Of a stretch of DNA of 64,000 bases, positions 1 through 15,600 are shown one piece after another. This DNA comes from Clusia tigrina (lineage: Eukaryota; Arthropoda; Insecta; Diptera; Clusiidae): the NCBI GenBank assembly GCA_920105625.2, contig OV050033.1, positions 117,079,700 through 117,143,699 of the forward strand, written 5' to 3'. Position 1 is the first letter of the stretch; the number at the start of each line of letters is the position of its first letter. The notes below the pieces were generated by a model. It saw nothing but the letters and a program-made list of their open reading frames with translations. It did not search any database and was not told the DNA's origin. The translations under genes were made by a program, and so were the position numbers.

Positions 1-2170
1 AAATGGCCCTAACTTCTATACGGCACGTCCTAAACCTATCAAAGTTTGCAACATACAAATGCTTGTAACTTTTTACTGGAGCGTCATAAAACCTTGAAAT
101 TTTATAACAATAAAGTACTCGAGACTCTTGTCAATTTAAGCTATCGCTCAAAGCTGTGCTACCCTTGAGTCCCAAATCAAACACTGATATAACTTCAAAT
201 GGCCCTTACTTCTATACGGCACGTCCTACACCTATCAAAGTTTGCAACATACAAATGATTGTAACTTTTTACTGGAGCGTCATAAAACCTTGAAATTTTG
301 TAACAATAAAGTACTCGAGACTCTTGTCAATTTAAGCTATCGCTCAACGCTATGCTACCCTTGAGTCCCAAATCGAACACTGATAAAACTTCAAATGGCC
401 CTAACTTCTATACGGCACGTCCTACACCTATCAAAGTTTGCAACATACAAATGCTTGTAACTTTTTACTGGAGCGTCATAAAACCTTGAAATTTTGTAAC
501 AATAAAGTACTCGAGCCTCTTGTCAATTTAAGCTATCGCTCAAAGCTATGCTACCCTTGAGTCCCAAATCAAACACTGATAAAACTTCAAATGGCCCTAA
601 CTTCTATACGGCACGTCCTACACCTATCAAAGTTTGCAGCATACAAATGCTTGTAACTTTTTACTGGAGCGTCATAAAACCTTGAAATTTTGTAACAATA
701 AAGTACTCGAGACTCTTGTCAATTTAAGCTATCGCTCAAATCTGTGCTACCCTTGAGTCCCAAATCAAACACTGATAAAACTTCATATGGCCCTAACTTC
801 TACACGGCACGTCCTACACCTATCAAAGTTTGCAACATACAAATGCTTGTAACTTTTTACTGGAGCGTCATAAAACCTTGAAATTTTGTAACAATAAAGT
901 ACTCGAGACTCTTGTCAATTTAAGCTATCGCTCAAAGCTGTGCTACCCTTGAGTCCCAAAATAAAACACTGATAAAACTTCAAATGGCCCTAACTTCTAT
1001 ACGGCACGTCCTACACCTATCAAAATTTGCAATATACAAATGCTTGTAACTTTTTACTGGAGCGTCATAAAACCTTGAAATTTTGTAACAATAAAGTTCT
1101 CGAGCCTCTTGTCAATTTAAGCTATCGCTCAAAGCTATGCTACCCTTGAGTACCAAATCAAACACTGATAAAACTTCAAATGGGCCTAACTTCTATACGG
1201 CACGTCCTACACCTATCAAAGTTTGCAACGTACAAATGCTTGTACCTTTTTACTGGAGCGTCATAAAACCTTGAAAATTTGTAACAATAAAGTACTCGAG
1301 ACTCTTGTCAATTTAAGCTATCGCTCAAAGCTGTGCTACCCTTGAGTCCCAAATCAAACACTGATAAAACTTCAAATGGCCCTAACTTCTATACGGCACG
1401 TCCTAAACCTATCAAAGTTTGCAACATACAAATGCTTGTAACTTTTTACTGGAGCGTCATAAAACCTTGAAATTTTATAACAATAAAGTACTCGAGACTC
1501 TTGTCAATTTAAGCTATCGCTCAAAGCTGTGCTACCCTTGAGTCCCAAATCAAACACTGATAAAACTTCAAATGGCCCTTACTTCTATACGGCACGTCCT
1601 ACACCTATCAAAGTTTGCAACATACAAATGATTGTAACTTTTTACTGGAGCGTCATAAAACCTTGAAATTTTGTAACAATAAAGTACTCGAGACTCTTGT
1701 CAATTTAAGCTATCGCTCAACGCTATGCTACCCTTGAGTCCCAAATCGAACACTGATAAAACTTCAAATGGCCCTAACTTCTATACGGCACGTCCTACAC
1801 CTATCAAAGTTTGCAACATACAAATGCTTGTAACTTTTTACTGGAGCGTCATAAAACCTTGAAATTTTGTAACAATAAAGTACTCGAGCCTCTTGTCAAT
1901 TTAAGCTATCGCTCAAAGCTATGCTACCCTTGAGTCCCAAATCAAACACTGATAAAACTTCAAATGGCCCTAACTTCTATACGGCACGTCCTACACCTAT
2001 CAAAGTTTGCAACATACAAATGCTTGTAACTTTTTACTGGAGCGTCATAAAACCTTGAAATTTTGTAACAATAAAGTACTCGAGACTCTTGTCAATTTAA
2101 GCTATCGCTCATATCTGTGCTACCCTTGAGTCCCAAATCAAACACTGATAAAACTTCATATGGCCCTAAC
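1..2170. repeat. 7-monomer higher-order repeat (1373 bp)
   Basis: Private variants recur 1373 bp apart (7 x 196 + 1): taaacctatc at about 31 and 1404, attttataac in the same monomers, aatgattg at 254 and 1627, and cttcatatgg at 781 and 2154. The two copies begin to diverge at the last marker (tacacggc against tatacgac). This indicates a block duplication of seven monomers. The left boundary is cut by the window. Confidence 0.8.
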
Positions 2171-5100
2171 TTCTATACGACACGTCCTACACCTATCAAA
2201 GTTTGCAACATACAAATGCTTGTAAATTTTTACTGGAGCGTCATAAAACCTTGAAATTTTGTAACAATAAAGTACTCGAGCCTCTTGTCAATTTAAGCTA
2301 TCGCTCAAAGCTATGCTACCCTTGAGTCCCAAATCAAACACTGATAAAACTTCAAATGGCCCTAACTTCTACACGGCACGTCCTACACCTATCAAAGTTT
2401 GCAACATACAAATGCTTGTAACTTTTTACTGGAGCGTCATAAAACCTTGAAATTTTGTAACAATAAAGTACTCGAGACTCTTGTCAATTTAAGCTATCGC
2501 TCAAAGCTGTGCTACCCTTGAGTCCGAAATCAAACACTGATAAAACTTCAAATGGCGCTAACTTCTATACGGCACGTCCTACACCTATCAAAGTTTGCAA
2601 CATACAAATGCTTGTAATTTTTTACTGGAGCGTCATAAAACCTTGAAATTTTGTAACAATAAAGTACTCGAGACTCTTGTCAATTTAAGCTATCGCTCAA
2701 AGCAGTGCTACCCTTGAGTCCCAAATCAAACACTGATAAAACTTCAAATGGCCCTAACTTCTATACGGCACGTCCTACACCTATCAAAGTTTGCAACATA
2801 CAAATGCTTATAACTTTTTACTGGAGCGTCGTAAAACCTTGAAATTTTGTAACAATAAAGTACTCGAGACCCTTGTCAATTTAAGCTATCGGTCAAAGCT
2901 GTGCTACCCTTGAATCCCAAATCAAACACTGATAAAACTTCAAATGGCCCTAACTTCTATACGGCACGTCCTACACCTATCAAAGTTTGCAACATACAAA
3001 CGCTTGTAACTTTTTACTGCAGCGTCATAAAACCTTGAAATTTTGTAACAATAAAGTACTCGAGCCTCTTGTCAATTTAAGCTATCGCTCAAAGCTATGC
3101 TACCTTTGAGTCCCAAATCAAACACTGATAAACCTTCAAATGGCCCTAACTTCTATACGGCACGTCCTACACCTATCAAAGTTTGCAACATACAAATGCT
3201 TGTAACTTTTAACTGGAGCGTCATAAAACCTTGAAATTTTGTAACAATAAAGTACTCGAGCCTCTTGTCAATTTAAGCTATCGCTCAAAGCTGTGCTACC
3301 CTTGAGTCCCAAATCAAACACTGATAAAACTTCAAATGGCCCTAACTTCTATACGGCACGTCCTACACCTATCAATGTTTGCAACATACAAATGCCTGTA
3401 ACTTTTTACTGGAGCGTCATAAAACCTTGAAATTTTGTAACAATAAAGTACTCGAGACTCTTGTCAATTTTAGCTATCGCTCAAAGCTGTGCTACCCTTG
3501 AGTCCCAAATCAAACACTGATAAAACTTCAAATGGCCCTAACTTCTATACGGCACGTCCTACACCTATCAAAGTTTGCAACATACAAATGCTTGTAACTT
3601 TTTACTGGAGCGTCATAAAACCTTGAAATTTTGTAACAATAAAGTACTCGAGACTCTTGTCAATTTAAGCTATCGCTCAAAGCTGTGCTACCCTTGAGTC
3701 CCAAATCAAACACTGATAAAACTTCAAATGGCCCTAAGTTCTATACGGCACGTCCTACACCTATCAAAGTTTCCAACATACAAATGCTTGTAACTTTTTA
3801 CTGGAGCGTCATAAAACCTTGAAATTTTGTAACAATAAAGTTCTCGAGCCTCTTGTCAATTTAAGCTATCGCTCAAAGCTATGCTACCCTTGAGTCCCAA
3901 ATCAAACACTGATAAAACTTCAAATAGCCCTAACTTCTATACGGCACGTCCTACATCTACCAAAGTTTGCAACATACAAATGCTTGTAACTTTTTACTGG
4001 ACCGTCATAAAACCTTGAAATTTTGTAACAATAAAGTACTCGAGCCTCTTGTCAATTTAAGCTATCGCTCAAAGCTTTGCTACCCGTGAGTCCCAAATCA
4101 AACACTGATAAAACTTCAAATGGCCCTAACTTCTATACGGCACGTCCTACACCTATCAAAGTTTGCAACATACAAATGCTTGTAACTTTTTACTGGAGCG
4201 TCATAAAACCTTGAAATTTTGTAACAATAAAGTACTCGAGCCTCTTGTCAATTTAAGCTATCGCTCAAAGCTGTGCTACCCTTGAGTCCCAAATCAAACA
4301 CTGATAAAACTTCAAATGGCCCTAACTTCTATACGGCACGTCCTACACCTATCAAAGTTTGCAACATACAAATGATTGTAACTTTTTACTGGAGCGTCAT
4401 AAAACCTTGAAATTTTGTAACAATAAAGTACTCGAGACTCTTAATTTAAGCTATCGCTCAACGCTATGCTACCCTTGAGTCCCAAATCGAACACTGATAA
4501 AACTTCAAATGGCCCTAACTTCTATACGGCACGGCATACACCTATCAAAGTTTGCAACATACAAATGCTTGTAACTTTTTACTGGAGCGTCATAAAACCT
4601 TGAAATTTTGTAACAATAAAGTACTCGAGCCTCTTGTCAATTTAAGCTATCGCTCAAAGCTATGCTACCCTTGAGTCCCAAATCAAATACTGATAAAACT
4701 TCAAATGGCCCTAACTTCTATACGGCACGTCCTACACCTATCAAAGTTTGCAACATACAAATGCTTGTAACTTTTTACTGGAGCGTCATAAAACCTTGAA
4801 ATTTTGTAACAATAAAGTACTCGAGACTCTTGTCAATTTAAGCTATCGCTCAAAGCTGTGCTACCCTTGAGTCCCAAATCAAACACTGATAAAACTTCAT
4901 ATGGCCCTAACTTCTATACGACACGTCCTACACCTATCAAAGTTTGCAACATACAAATGCTTGTAACTTTTTACTGGAGCGTCATAAAACCTTGAAATTT
5001 TGTAACAATAAAGTACTCGAGCCTCTTGTCAATTTAAGCTATCGCTCAAAGCTATGCTACCCTTGAGTCCCAAATCAAACACTGATAAAACTTCAAATGG

Positions 5101-7050
5101 CCCTAACTTCTACACGGCACGTCCTACACCTATCAAAGTTTGCAACATACAAATGCTTGTAACTTTTTACTGGAGCGTCATAAAACCTTGAAATTTTGTA
5201 ACAATAAAGTACTCGAGACTCTTGTCAATTTAAGCTATCGCTCAAAGCTGTGCTACCCTTGAGTCCGAAATCAAACACTGATAAAACTTCAAATGGCGCT
5301 AACTTCTATACGGCACGTCCTACACCTATCAAAGTTTGCAACATACAAATGCTTGTAACTTTTTACTGGAGCGTCATAAAACCTTGAAATTTTGTAACAA
5401 TAAAGTACTCGAGACTCTTGTCAATTTAAGCTATCGCTCAAAGCAGTGCTACCCTTGAGCCCCAAATCAAACACTGATAAAACTTCAAATGGCCCTAACT
5501 TCTATACGGCACGTCCTACACCTATCAAAGTTTGCAACATACAAATACTTATAACTTTTTACTGGAGCGTCATAAAACCTTAAAATTTTGTAACAATAAA
5601 GTACTCGAGACCCTTGTCAATTTAAGCTATCGGTCAAAGCTGTGCTACCCTTGAATCCCAAATCAAACACTGATAAAACTTCAAATGGCCCTAACTTCTA
5701 TACGGCACGTCCTACACCTATCAAAGTTTGCAACATACAAACGCTTGTAACTTTTTACTGCAGCGTCATAAAACCTTGAAATTTTGTAACAATAAAGTAC
5801 TCGAGCCTCTTGTCAATTTAAGCTATCGCTCAAAGCTATGCTACCTTTGAGTCCCAAATCAAACACTGATAAACCTTCAAATGGCCCTAACTTCTATACG
5901 GCACGTCCTACACCTATCAAAGTTTGCAACATACAAATACTTGTAACTTTTAACTGGAGCGTCATAAAACCTTGAAATTTTGTAACAATAAAGTACTCGA
6001 GCCTCTTGTCAATTTAAGCTATCGCTCAAAGCTGTGCTACCCTTGAGTCCCAAATCAAACACTGATAAAACTTCAAATGGCCCTAACTTCTATACGGCAC
6101 GTCCTACACCTATCAATGTTTGCAACATACAAATGCTTGTAACTTTTTACTGGAGCGTCATAAAACCTTGAAATTTTGTAACAATAAAGTACTCGAGACT
6201 CTTGTCAATTTTAGCTATCGCTCAAAGCTGTGCTACCCTTGAGTCCCAAATCAAACACTGATAAAACTTCAAATGGCCCTAACTTCTATACGGCACGTCC
6301 TACACCTATCAAAGTTTCCAACATACAAATGCTTGTAACTTTTTACTGGAGCGTCATAAAACCTTGAAAATTTGTAACAATAAAGTACTCGAGCCTCTTG
6401 TCAATTTAAGCTATCGCTCAAAGCTGTGCTACCCTTGAGTCCCAAATCAAACACTGATAAAACTTCAAATGGCCCTAACTTCTATACGGCACGTCCTACA
6501 CCTATCAAAGATTGCAACATACAAATGCTTGTAACTTTTTACTGGAGCGTCATAAAACCTTGAAATTTTGTAACAATAAAGTACTCGAGCCTCTTGTCAA
6601 TTTAAGCTATCGCTCAAAGCTATGCTACCCTTGATTCCCAAATCAAACACTGATAAAACTTCAAATGGCCCTAAATTCCATACGGCACGTCCTACACCTA
6701 TCAAAGTTTGCAACATACAAATGCTTGTAACTTTTTACTGGAGCGTCATAAAACCTTGAAATTTTGTAACAATAAAGTACTCGAGCCTCTTGTCAATTTA
6801 AGCTATCGTTCAAAGCTATGGTACCCTTGAGTCCCAAATCAAACACTGATAAAACTTCAAATGGCCCTAACTTCTATACGGCACGTCCTACACCTATCAA
6901 AGTTTGCAACATACAAATACTTGTAACTTTTTACTGGAGCGTCATAAAACCTTGAAATTTTGTAACAATAAAGTACTCGAGACTCTTGTCAATTTAAGCT
7001 ATCGCTCAAAGCTGTGCTACCCTTGAGTCCGAAATCAAACACTGATAAAA
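1570..7050. repeat. 14-monomer higher-order repeat (about 2741-2744 bp)
   Basis: Marker variants recur 14 monomers apart: aatgattg at 1627 and 4371 (2744 bp), cttcatatg at 2154 and 4895 (2741 bp), and ggcgct at 2554 and 5295 (2741 bp). The 3-bp shortfall is explained by a monomer at about 4437-4450 that reads actcttaatttaag where other copies have actcttgtcaatttaag. The second copy loses register by one monomer near 6.3 kb (variant tttccaac at 3768 and 6314). Confidence 0.75.
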
Positions 7051-9600
7051 CTTCAAATGGCGCTAAATTCTATACGGCACGTCCTACACCTATCAAAGTT
7101 TGCAACATACAAATGCTTGTAACTTTTTACTGGAGCGTCATAAAACCTTGAAATTTTGTAACAATAAAGTACTCGAGACTCTTGTCAATTTAAGCTATCG
7201 CTCAAAGCAGTGCTACCCTTGAGTCCCAAATCAAACACTGATAAAACTTCAAATGGCCCTAACTTCTATACGGCACGTCCTACACCTATCAAAGTTTGCA
7301 ACATACAAATACTTATAGCTTTTTACTGGAGCGTCATAAAACCTTAAAATTTTGTAACAATAAAGTACTCGAGACCCTTGTCAATTTAAGCTATCGGTCA
7401 AAGCTGTGCTACCCTTGAATCCCAAATCAAACACTGATAAAACTTCAAATGGCCCTAACTTCTATACGGCACGTCCTACACCTATCAAAGTTTGCAACAT
7501 ACAAACGCTTGTAACTTTTTACTGCAGCGTCATAAAACCTTGAAATTTTGTAACAATAAAGTACTCGAGCCTCTTGTCAATTTAAGCTATCGCTCAAAGC
7601 TATGCTACCTTTGAGTCCCAAATCAAACACTGATAAACCTTCAAATGGCCCTAACTTCTATACGGCACGTCCTACACCTATCAAAGTTTGCAACATACAA
7701 ATACTTGTAACTTTTAACTGGAGCGTCATAAAACCTTGAAATTTTGTAACAATAAAGTACTCGAGCCTCTTGTCAATTTAAGCTATCGCTCAAAGCTGTG
7801 CTACCCTTGAGTCCCAAATCAAACACTGATAAAACTTCAAATGGCCCTAACTTCTATACGGCACGTCCTACACCTATCAATGTTTGCAACATACAAATGC
7901 TTGTAACTTTTTACTGGAGCGTCATAAAACCTTGAAATTTTGTAACAATAAAGTACTCGAGACTCTTGTCAATTTTAGCTATCGCTCAAAGCTGTGCTAC
8001 CCTTGAGTCCCAAATCAAACACTGATAAAACTTCAAATGGCCCTAACTTCTATACGGCACGTCCTACACCTATCAAAGTTTGCAACATACAAATGCTTGT
8101 AACTTTTTACTGGAGCGTCATAAAACCTTGAAATTTTGTAACAATAAAGTACTCGAGCCTCTTGTCAATTTAAGCTATCGCTCAAAGCTATGCTACCCTT
8201 GATTCCCAAATCAAACACTGATAAAACTTCAAATGGCCCTAAATTCCATACGGCACGTCCTACACCTATCAAAGTTTGCAACATACAAATGCTTGTAACT
8301 TTTTACTGGAGCGTCATAAAACCTTGAAATTTTGTAACAATAAAGTACTCGAGCCTTTTGTCAATTTAAGCTATCGTTCAAAGCTATGGTACCCTTGAGT
8401 CCCAAATGAAACACTGATAAAACTTCAAATGGCCCTAACTTCTATACGGCACGTCCTACACCTATCAAAGTTTGCAACATACAAATGCTGGGTAACTTTT
8501 TACTGGAGCGTCATAAAACCTTGAAATTTTGTAACAATAAAGTACTCGAGCCTCTTGACAATTTAAGCTATCGCTCAACGCTATGCTACCCTTGAGTCCC
8601 AAATCGAACACTGATAAAACTTCAAATGGCCCTAACTTCTATACGGCACGGCATACACCTATCAAAGTTTGCAACATACAAATGCTTGTAACTTTTTACT
8701 GGAGCGTCATAAAACCTTGAAATTTTGTAACAATAAAGTACTCGAGCCTCTTGTCAATTTAAGCTATCGCTCAAAGCTATGCTACCCTTGAGTCCCAAAT
8801 CAAACACTGATAAAACTTCAAATGGCCCTAACTTCTATACGGCACGTCCTACACCTATCAAAGTTTGCAACATACAAATGCTTGTAACTTTTTACTGGAG
8901 CGTCATAAAACCTTGAAATTTTGTAACAATAAAGTACTCGAGACTCTTGTCAATTTAAGCTATCGCTCAAAGCTGTGCTACCCTTGAGTCCCAAATCAAA
9001 CACTGATAAAACTTCATATGGCCCTAACTTCTATACGACACGTCCTACACCTATCAAAGTTTGCAACATACAAATGCTTGTAACTTTTTACTGGAGCGTC
9101 ATAAAACCTTGAAATTTTGTAACAATAAAGTACTCGAGCCTCTTGTCAATTTAAGCTATCGCTTAAAGCTATGCTACCCTTGAGTCCCAAATCAAACACT
9201 GATAAAACTTCAAATGGCCCTAACTTCTACACGGCACGTCCTACACCTATCAAAGTTTGCAACGTACAAATGCTTGTAACTTTTTACTGGAGCGTCATAA
9301 AACCTTGAAATTTTGTAACAATAAAGTACTCGAGACTCTTGTCAATTTAAGCTATCGCTCAAAGCTGTGCTACCCTTGAGTCCGAAATCAAACACTGATA
9401 AAACTTCAAATGGCGCTAACTTCTATACGGCACGTCCTACACCTATCAAAGTTTGCAACATACAAATGCTTGTAACTTTTTACTGGAGCGTCATAAAACC
9501 TTGAAATTTTGTAACAATAAAGTACTCGAGACTCTTGTCAATTTAAGCTATCGCTCAAAGCAGTGCTACCCTTGAGTCCCAAATCAAACACTGATAAAAC
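4880..9600. repeat. 21-monomer repeat distance containing a 9-monomer duplication
   Basis: cttcatatg recurs at 4895 and 9012 (4117 bp, 21 monomers + 1). Inside it, gcgct recurs at 5296, 7060 and 9413, spaced by 1764 bp (exactly 9 monomers) and 2353 bp (12 monomers + 1). The extra base is likely the aatgctgggtaac variant at about 8486-8495. The pattern fits a 9-monomer duplication inside a larger duplicated block. Confidence 0.7.
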
Positions 9601-12600
9601 TTCAAATGGCCCTAACTTCTATACGGCACGTCCTACACCTATCAAAGTTTGCAACATACAAATACTTATAACTTTTTACTGGAGCGTCATAAAACCTTAA
9701 AATTTTGTAACAATAAAGTACTCGAGACCCTTGTCAATTTAAGCTATCGGTCAAAGCTGTGCTACCCTTGAATCCCAAATCAAACACTGATAAAACTTCA
9801 AATGGCCCTAACTTCTATACGGCACGTCCTACACCTATCAAAGTTTGCAACATACAAACGCTTGTAACTTTTTACTGCAGCGTCATAAAACCTTGAAATT
9901 TTGTAACAATAAAGTACTCGAGCCTCTTTTCAATTTAAGCTATCGCTCAAAGCTATGCTACCTTTGAGTCCCAAATCAAACACTGATAAACCTTCAAATG
10001 GCCCTAACTTCTATACGGCACGTCCTACACCTATCAAAGTTTGCAACATACAAATACTTGTAACTTTTAACTGGAGCGTCATAAAACCTTGAAATTTTGT
10101 AACAATAAAGTACTCGAGCCTCTTGTCAATTTAAGCTATCGCTCAAAGCTGTGCTACCCTTGAGTCCCAAATCAAACACTGATAAAACTTCAAATGGCCC
10201 TAACTTCTATACGGCACGTCCTACACCTATCAATGTTTGCAACATACAAATGCTTGTAACTTTTTACTGGAGCGTCATAAAACCTTGAAATTTTGTAACA
10301 ATAAAGTACTCGAGACTCTTGTCAATTTTAGCTATCGCTCAAAGCTGTGCTACCCTTGAGTCCCAAATCAAACACTGATAAAACTTCAAATGGCCCTAAC
10401 TTCTATACGGCACGTCCTACACCTATCAAAGTTTGCAACATACAAATGCTTGTAACTTTTTACTGGAGCGTCATAAAACCTTGAAATTTTGTAACAATAA
10501 AGTACTCGAGACTCTTGTCAATTTAAGCTATCGCTCAAAGCTGTGCTACCCTTGAGTCCCAAATCAAACACTGATAAAACTTCAAATGGCCCTAACTTCT
10601 ATACGGCACGTCCTACACCTATCAAAGTTTCCAACATACAAATGCTTGTAACTTTTTACTGGAGCGTCATAAAACCTTGAAATTTTGTAACAATAAAGTA
10701 CTCGAGCCTCTTGTCAATTTAAGCTATCGCTCAAAGCTGTGCTACCCTTGAGTCCCAAATCAAACACTGATAAAACTTCAAATGGCCCTAACTTCTATAC
10801 GGCACGTCCTACACCTATCAAAGATTGCAACATACAAATGCTTGTAACTTTTTACTGGAGCGTCATAAAACCTTGAAATTTTGTAACAATAAAGTACTCG
10901 AGCCTCTTGTCAATTTAAGCTATCGCTCAAAGCTATGCTACCCTTGATTCCCAAATCAAACACTGATAAAACTTCAAATGGCCCTAAATTCCATACGGCA
11001 CGTCCTACACCTATCAAAGTTTGCAACATACAAATGCTTGTAACTTTTTACTGGAGCGTCATAAAACCTTGAAATTTTGTAACAATAAAGTACTCGAGCC
11101 TCTTGTCAATTTAAGCTATCGTTCAAAGCTATGGTACCCTTGAATCCCAAATCAAACATTGATAAAACTTCAAATGGTCCTAACTTCTATACGGCACGTC
11201 ATACACCTATCAAAGTTTGCAACATTCAAATGCTTGTAACTTTTTACTGGAGCGTCATAAAACCTTGAAATTTTGTAACAATAAAGTACTCGAGCCTCTT
11301 GTCAATTTAAGCTATCGCTCAAAGCTATGCTACCCTTGAGTTCCAAATCAAACACTGATAAAACTTCAAATGGCCCTAAATTCCATACGGCACGTCCTAC
11401 ACCTATCAAAGTTTGCAGTATTCAAATGCTTGTAACTTTTTACTGGAACGTCATACAACCTTGAAATTTTGTAACAATAAAGTACTCGAGCCTCTTGTCA
11501 ATTTAAGCTATCGCTCAAAGCTATACTACCCTTGAGTCCCAAATCAAACACTGATAAAACTTCAAATGGCCCTAACTTCTATACGGCACGTCCTACACCT
11601 ATCAAAGTTGGCAACATACAAATGCTTGTAACTTTTTACTGGAGCGTCATAAAACCTTGAAATTTTGTAACAATAAAGTACTCGAGCCTCTTGTCAATTT
11701 AAGCTATCGCTCAAAGCTATGCTACCCTTGAGTCCCAAATCAAACACGGATAAAACTTCAAATGGCCCTAACTCCTATACGGCACGTCCTATACCTATCA
11801 AAGTTTGCAACATACAAATGCTTGTAACTTTTTACTAGAGCGTCATAAAACCTTGAAATTTTGTAACAATAAAGTACTCGAGACTCTTGTTAATTTAAGC
11901 TATCGCTCAAAGCTGTGCTACCCTTGAGTCCCAAATCAAACACTGAGAAAACTTCAAATGGCCCTAACTTCTATACGGCACGTCCTACACCTATCAAAGT
12001 TTGCAACATACAAATGCTTGTAACTTTTTACTGGAGCGTCATAAAACCTTGAAATTTTGTAACAATAAAGTACTCGAGACTCTTGTCAATTTAAGCTATC
12101 GCTCAAAGCTGTGCTACCCTTGAGTCCCAAATGAAACACTGATAAAACTTCAAATGGCCCTAACTTCTATACGGCACGTCCTATACCTATCAAAGTTTGC
12201 AAAATACAAATGCTTGTAACTTTTTACTGGAGCGTCATAAAACCTTGAAATTTTGTTACAATAAAGTACTCGAGACTCTTGTCAATTTAAGATATCGTTC
12301 AAAGCTGTGCTACCCTTGAGTCCCAAATCAAACATTGATAAAACTTCAAATGGCCCTAACTTCTATACGGCACGTCCTACACCTATCAAAGTTTGCAACA
12401 TACAAATGCTTGTAACTTTTTACAGGAGCGTAATAAAACCTTGAAATTTTGTAACAATAAAGTACTCGAGCCTCTTGTCAATTTAAGCTATCGCTCAAAG
12501 CTATGCTATCCTTGAGTCCCAAATCAAACACTGATAAAACTTCAAATGGCCCTAAATTCCATACGGCACGTCCTACACCTTTAAAAGTTTGCAACATACG

Positions 12601-15600
12601 AATACTTGTAACTTTTTACTGGAGCGTCATAAAACCTTGAAATTTTGTAACAATAAAGTACTCGAGACTCTTGTCAATTTAAGCTATCGCTCAAAGCTGT
12701 GCTACCCTTGAGTCCCAAATCAAACATTGATAAAACTTCAAATGGCCCTAACTTCTATACGGCACGTCTTACACCTATCAAAGTTTGCAACATACAAAAG
12801 CTTGTAACTTTTTACTGGAGCGTCATAGAACCTTGAAATTTTGTAACAATAAAGTACTCGAGACTCTTGTCAATTTAAGCTATCGCTCAAAGCTACGCTA
12901 CCCTTAAGTCCCAAATCAAACATTGATAAAACTTCAAAAGGCCCAAAATTCCATACGGCACGTCCTACACCTATCAAAGTTTGCAACATACAAATGCTTG
13001 TAACTTTTTACTGGAGCGTCATAAAACCTTGAAATTTTGTAACAATAAAGTACTCGAGACTCTTGTCAATTTGAGCTATCGCTCAAAGCTGTGCTACCCT
13101 TGAGTCCCAAATCAAACACTGATAAAACTTCAAATGGCCATAACTTCTATACGGCGCGTCCTACACCTATTAAAGTTTGCAACATACAAATGCTTGTAAC
13201 TTTTTACTGGAGCGTCATAAAACCTTGAAATTTTGTAACAATACAGCACTCGAGCCTCTTGTCAATTTAAGCTATCGCTCAAAGCTATGCTACCCTTGAG
13301 TCCCAAATCAAACACTGATAAAACTTCAAATGGCCCTAACTTCTATACGGCACGTCCTACACCTATCAAAGTTGGCAACATACAAATGCTTGTAACTTTT
13401 TACTGGAGCGTCATAAATCCTTGAAATTTTGTAACAATAAAGTACTCGAGACTCTTGTCAATTTAAGCTATCGCTCAAAGCTGTGCTACCCTTGAGTACC
13501 AAATCAAACATTGATAAAACTTCAAATGGCCCTAACTTCTATACGGCACGTCCTACACCTATCAAAGTTTGCAACATACAAATGCTTGTAACTTTTTACA
13601 GGAGCGTAATAAAACCTTGAAATTTTGTAACAATAAAGTACTCGAGCCTCTTGTCAATTTAAGCTATCGCTCAAAGCTATGCTACCCTTGAGTCCCAAAT
13701 CAAACACTGATAAAACTTCAAATGGCCCTAAATTCTATACGGCACGTCCTACACCTATCAAAGTTTGCAACATACAAATGCTTGTAACTTTTTACTGGAG
13801 CGTCATAAAACCTTGAAATTTTGTAACAATAAAGTACTCGAGACTCTTGTCAATTTAAACTATCGCGCAAAGCTGTGCTACCCTTGAGTCCCAAATCAAA
13901 CACTGATAAAACTTCAAATGGCCCTAACTTCTATACGGCACGTCCTACACCTATCAAAGTTTGCAACATACAAATGCTTGTAACTTTTTACTGGAGCGTC
14001 ATAAAACCTTGAAATTTTGTAACAATAAAGTACTCGAGCCTCTTGTCAATTTAAGCTATCGCTCAAAGCTATGCTACCCTTGAGTCCCAAATCAAACACT
14101 GATAAAACTTCAAATGGCCCTAAATTCCATACCGCACGTCCTACACCTATCAAAGTTTGCAACATACGAATGCTTGTAACTTTTTACTGGAGCGTCATAA
14201 AACCTTGAAATTTTGTAACAATAAAGTACTCGAGCCTCTTGTCAATTTAAGCTATCGCTCAAAGCTATGCTACCCTTGAGTCCCAAATCAAACACTGATA
14301 AAACTTCAAATGGCCCTAAATTCCATACGGCACGTCCTACACCTATCAAAGTTTGCAACATACGAATGCTTGTAACTTTTTACTGGAGCGTCATAAAACC
14401 TTGAAATTTTGTAACAATAAAGTACTCGAGCCTCTTGTCAATTTAAGCTATCGCTCAAAGCTATGCTACCCTTGAGTCCCAAATCAAACACTGATAAAAC
14501 TTCAAATGGCCCTAAATTCCATACGGCACGTCCTACACCTATCAAAGTTTGCAACATACAAATGCTTGTAACTGTTTACTGGAGCGTCATAAAACCTTGA
14601 AATTTTGTAACAATAAAGTACTCGAGACTCTTGTTAATTTAAGCTATCGCTCAAAGCTGTGCTACCCTTGAGTCCCAAATCAAACACTGATAAAACTTCA
14701 AATGGCCCTAACTTCTATACGGCACGTCCTACACCTATCAAAGTTTGCAACATACAAATGCTTGTAACTTTTTGCTGGAGCGTCATAAAACGTTGAAATT
14801 TTGTAACAATAAAGTACTCGAGACTCTTGTCAATTTAAGCTATCGCTCAAAGCTGTGCTACCCTTGAGTCCCAAATCAAACACTGATAAAACTTCAAATG
14901 GCCCTAACTTCTATACGGCACTTCCTACACCTATTAAAGTTTGCAACATACAAATGCTTGTAACTTTTTACTGGAGCGTCATAAAACCTTGAAATTTTGT
15001 AACAATAAAGAACTCGAGACTCTTGTCAATTTAAGCTATCGCTCAAAGCTGTGCTACCCTTGAGTCCCAAATCAAACACTGATAAAACTTCAAATGGCCC
15101 TAACTTCTATACGGCACGTCCTACACCTATCAAAGTTTGCAACATACAAATGCTTGTAACTTTTTGCTGGAGCGTCATAAAACGTTGAAATTTTGTAACA
15201 ATAAAGTACTCGAGACTCTTGTCAATTTAAGCTATCGCTCAAAGCTGTGCTACCCTTGAGTCCCAAATCAAACACTGATAAAACTTCAAATGGCCCTAAC
15301 TTCTATACGGCACTTCCTACACCTATTAAAGTTTGCAACATACAAATGCTTGTAACTTTTTACTGGAGCGTCATAAAACCTTGAAATTTTGTAACAATAA
15401 AGTACTCGAGCCTCTTTTCAATTTAAGCTATCGCTCAAAGCTATGCTACCCTTGAGTCCCAAATCAAACACTGATAAAACTTCAAATGGCCCTAAATTCC
15501 ATACGACACGTCCTACACCTATCAAAGTTTGCAACATACGAATGCTTGTAACTTTTTACTGGAGCGTCATAAAACCTTGAAATTTTGTAACAATAAAGTA

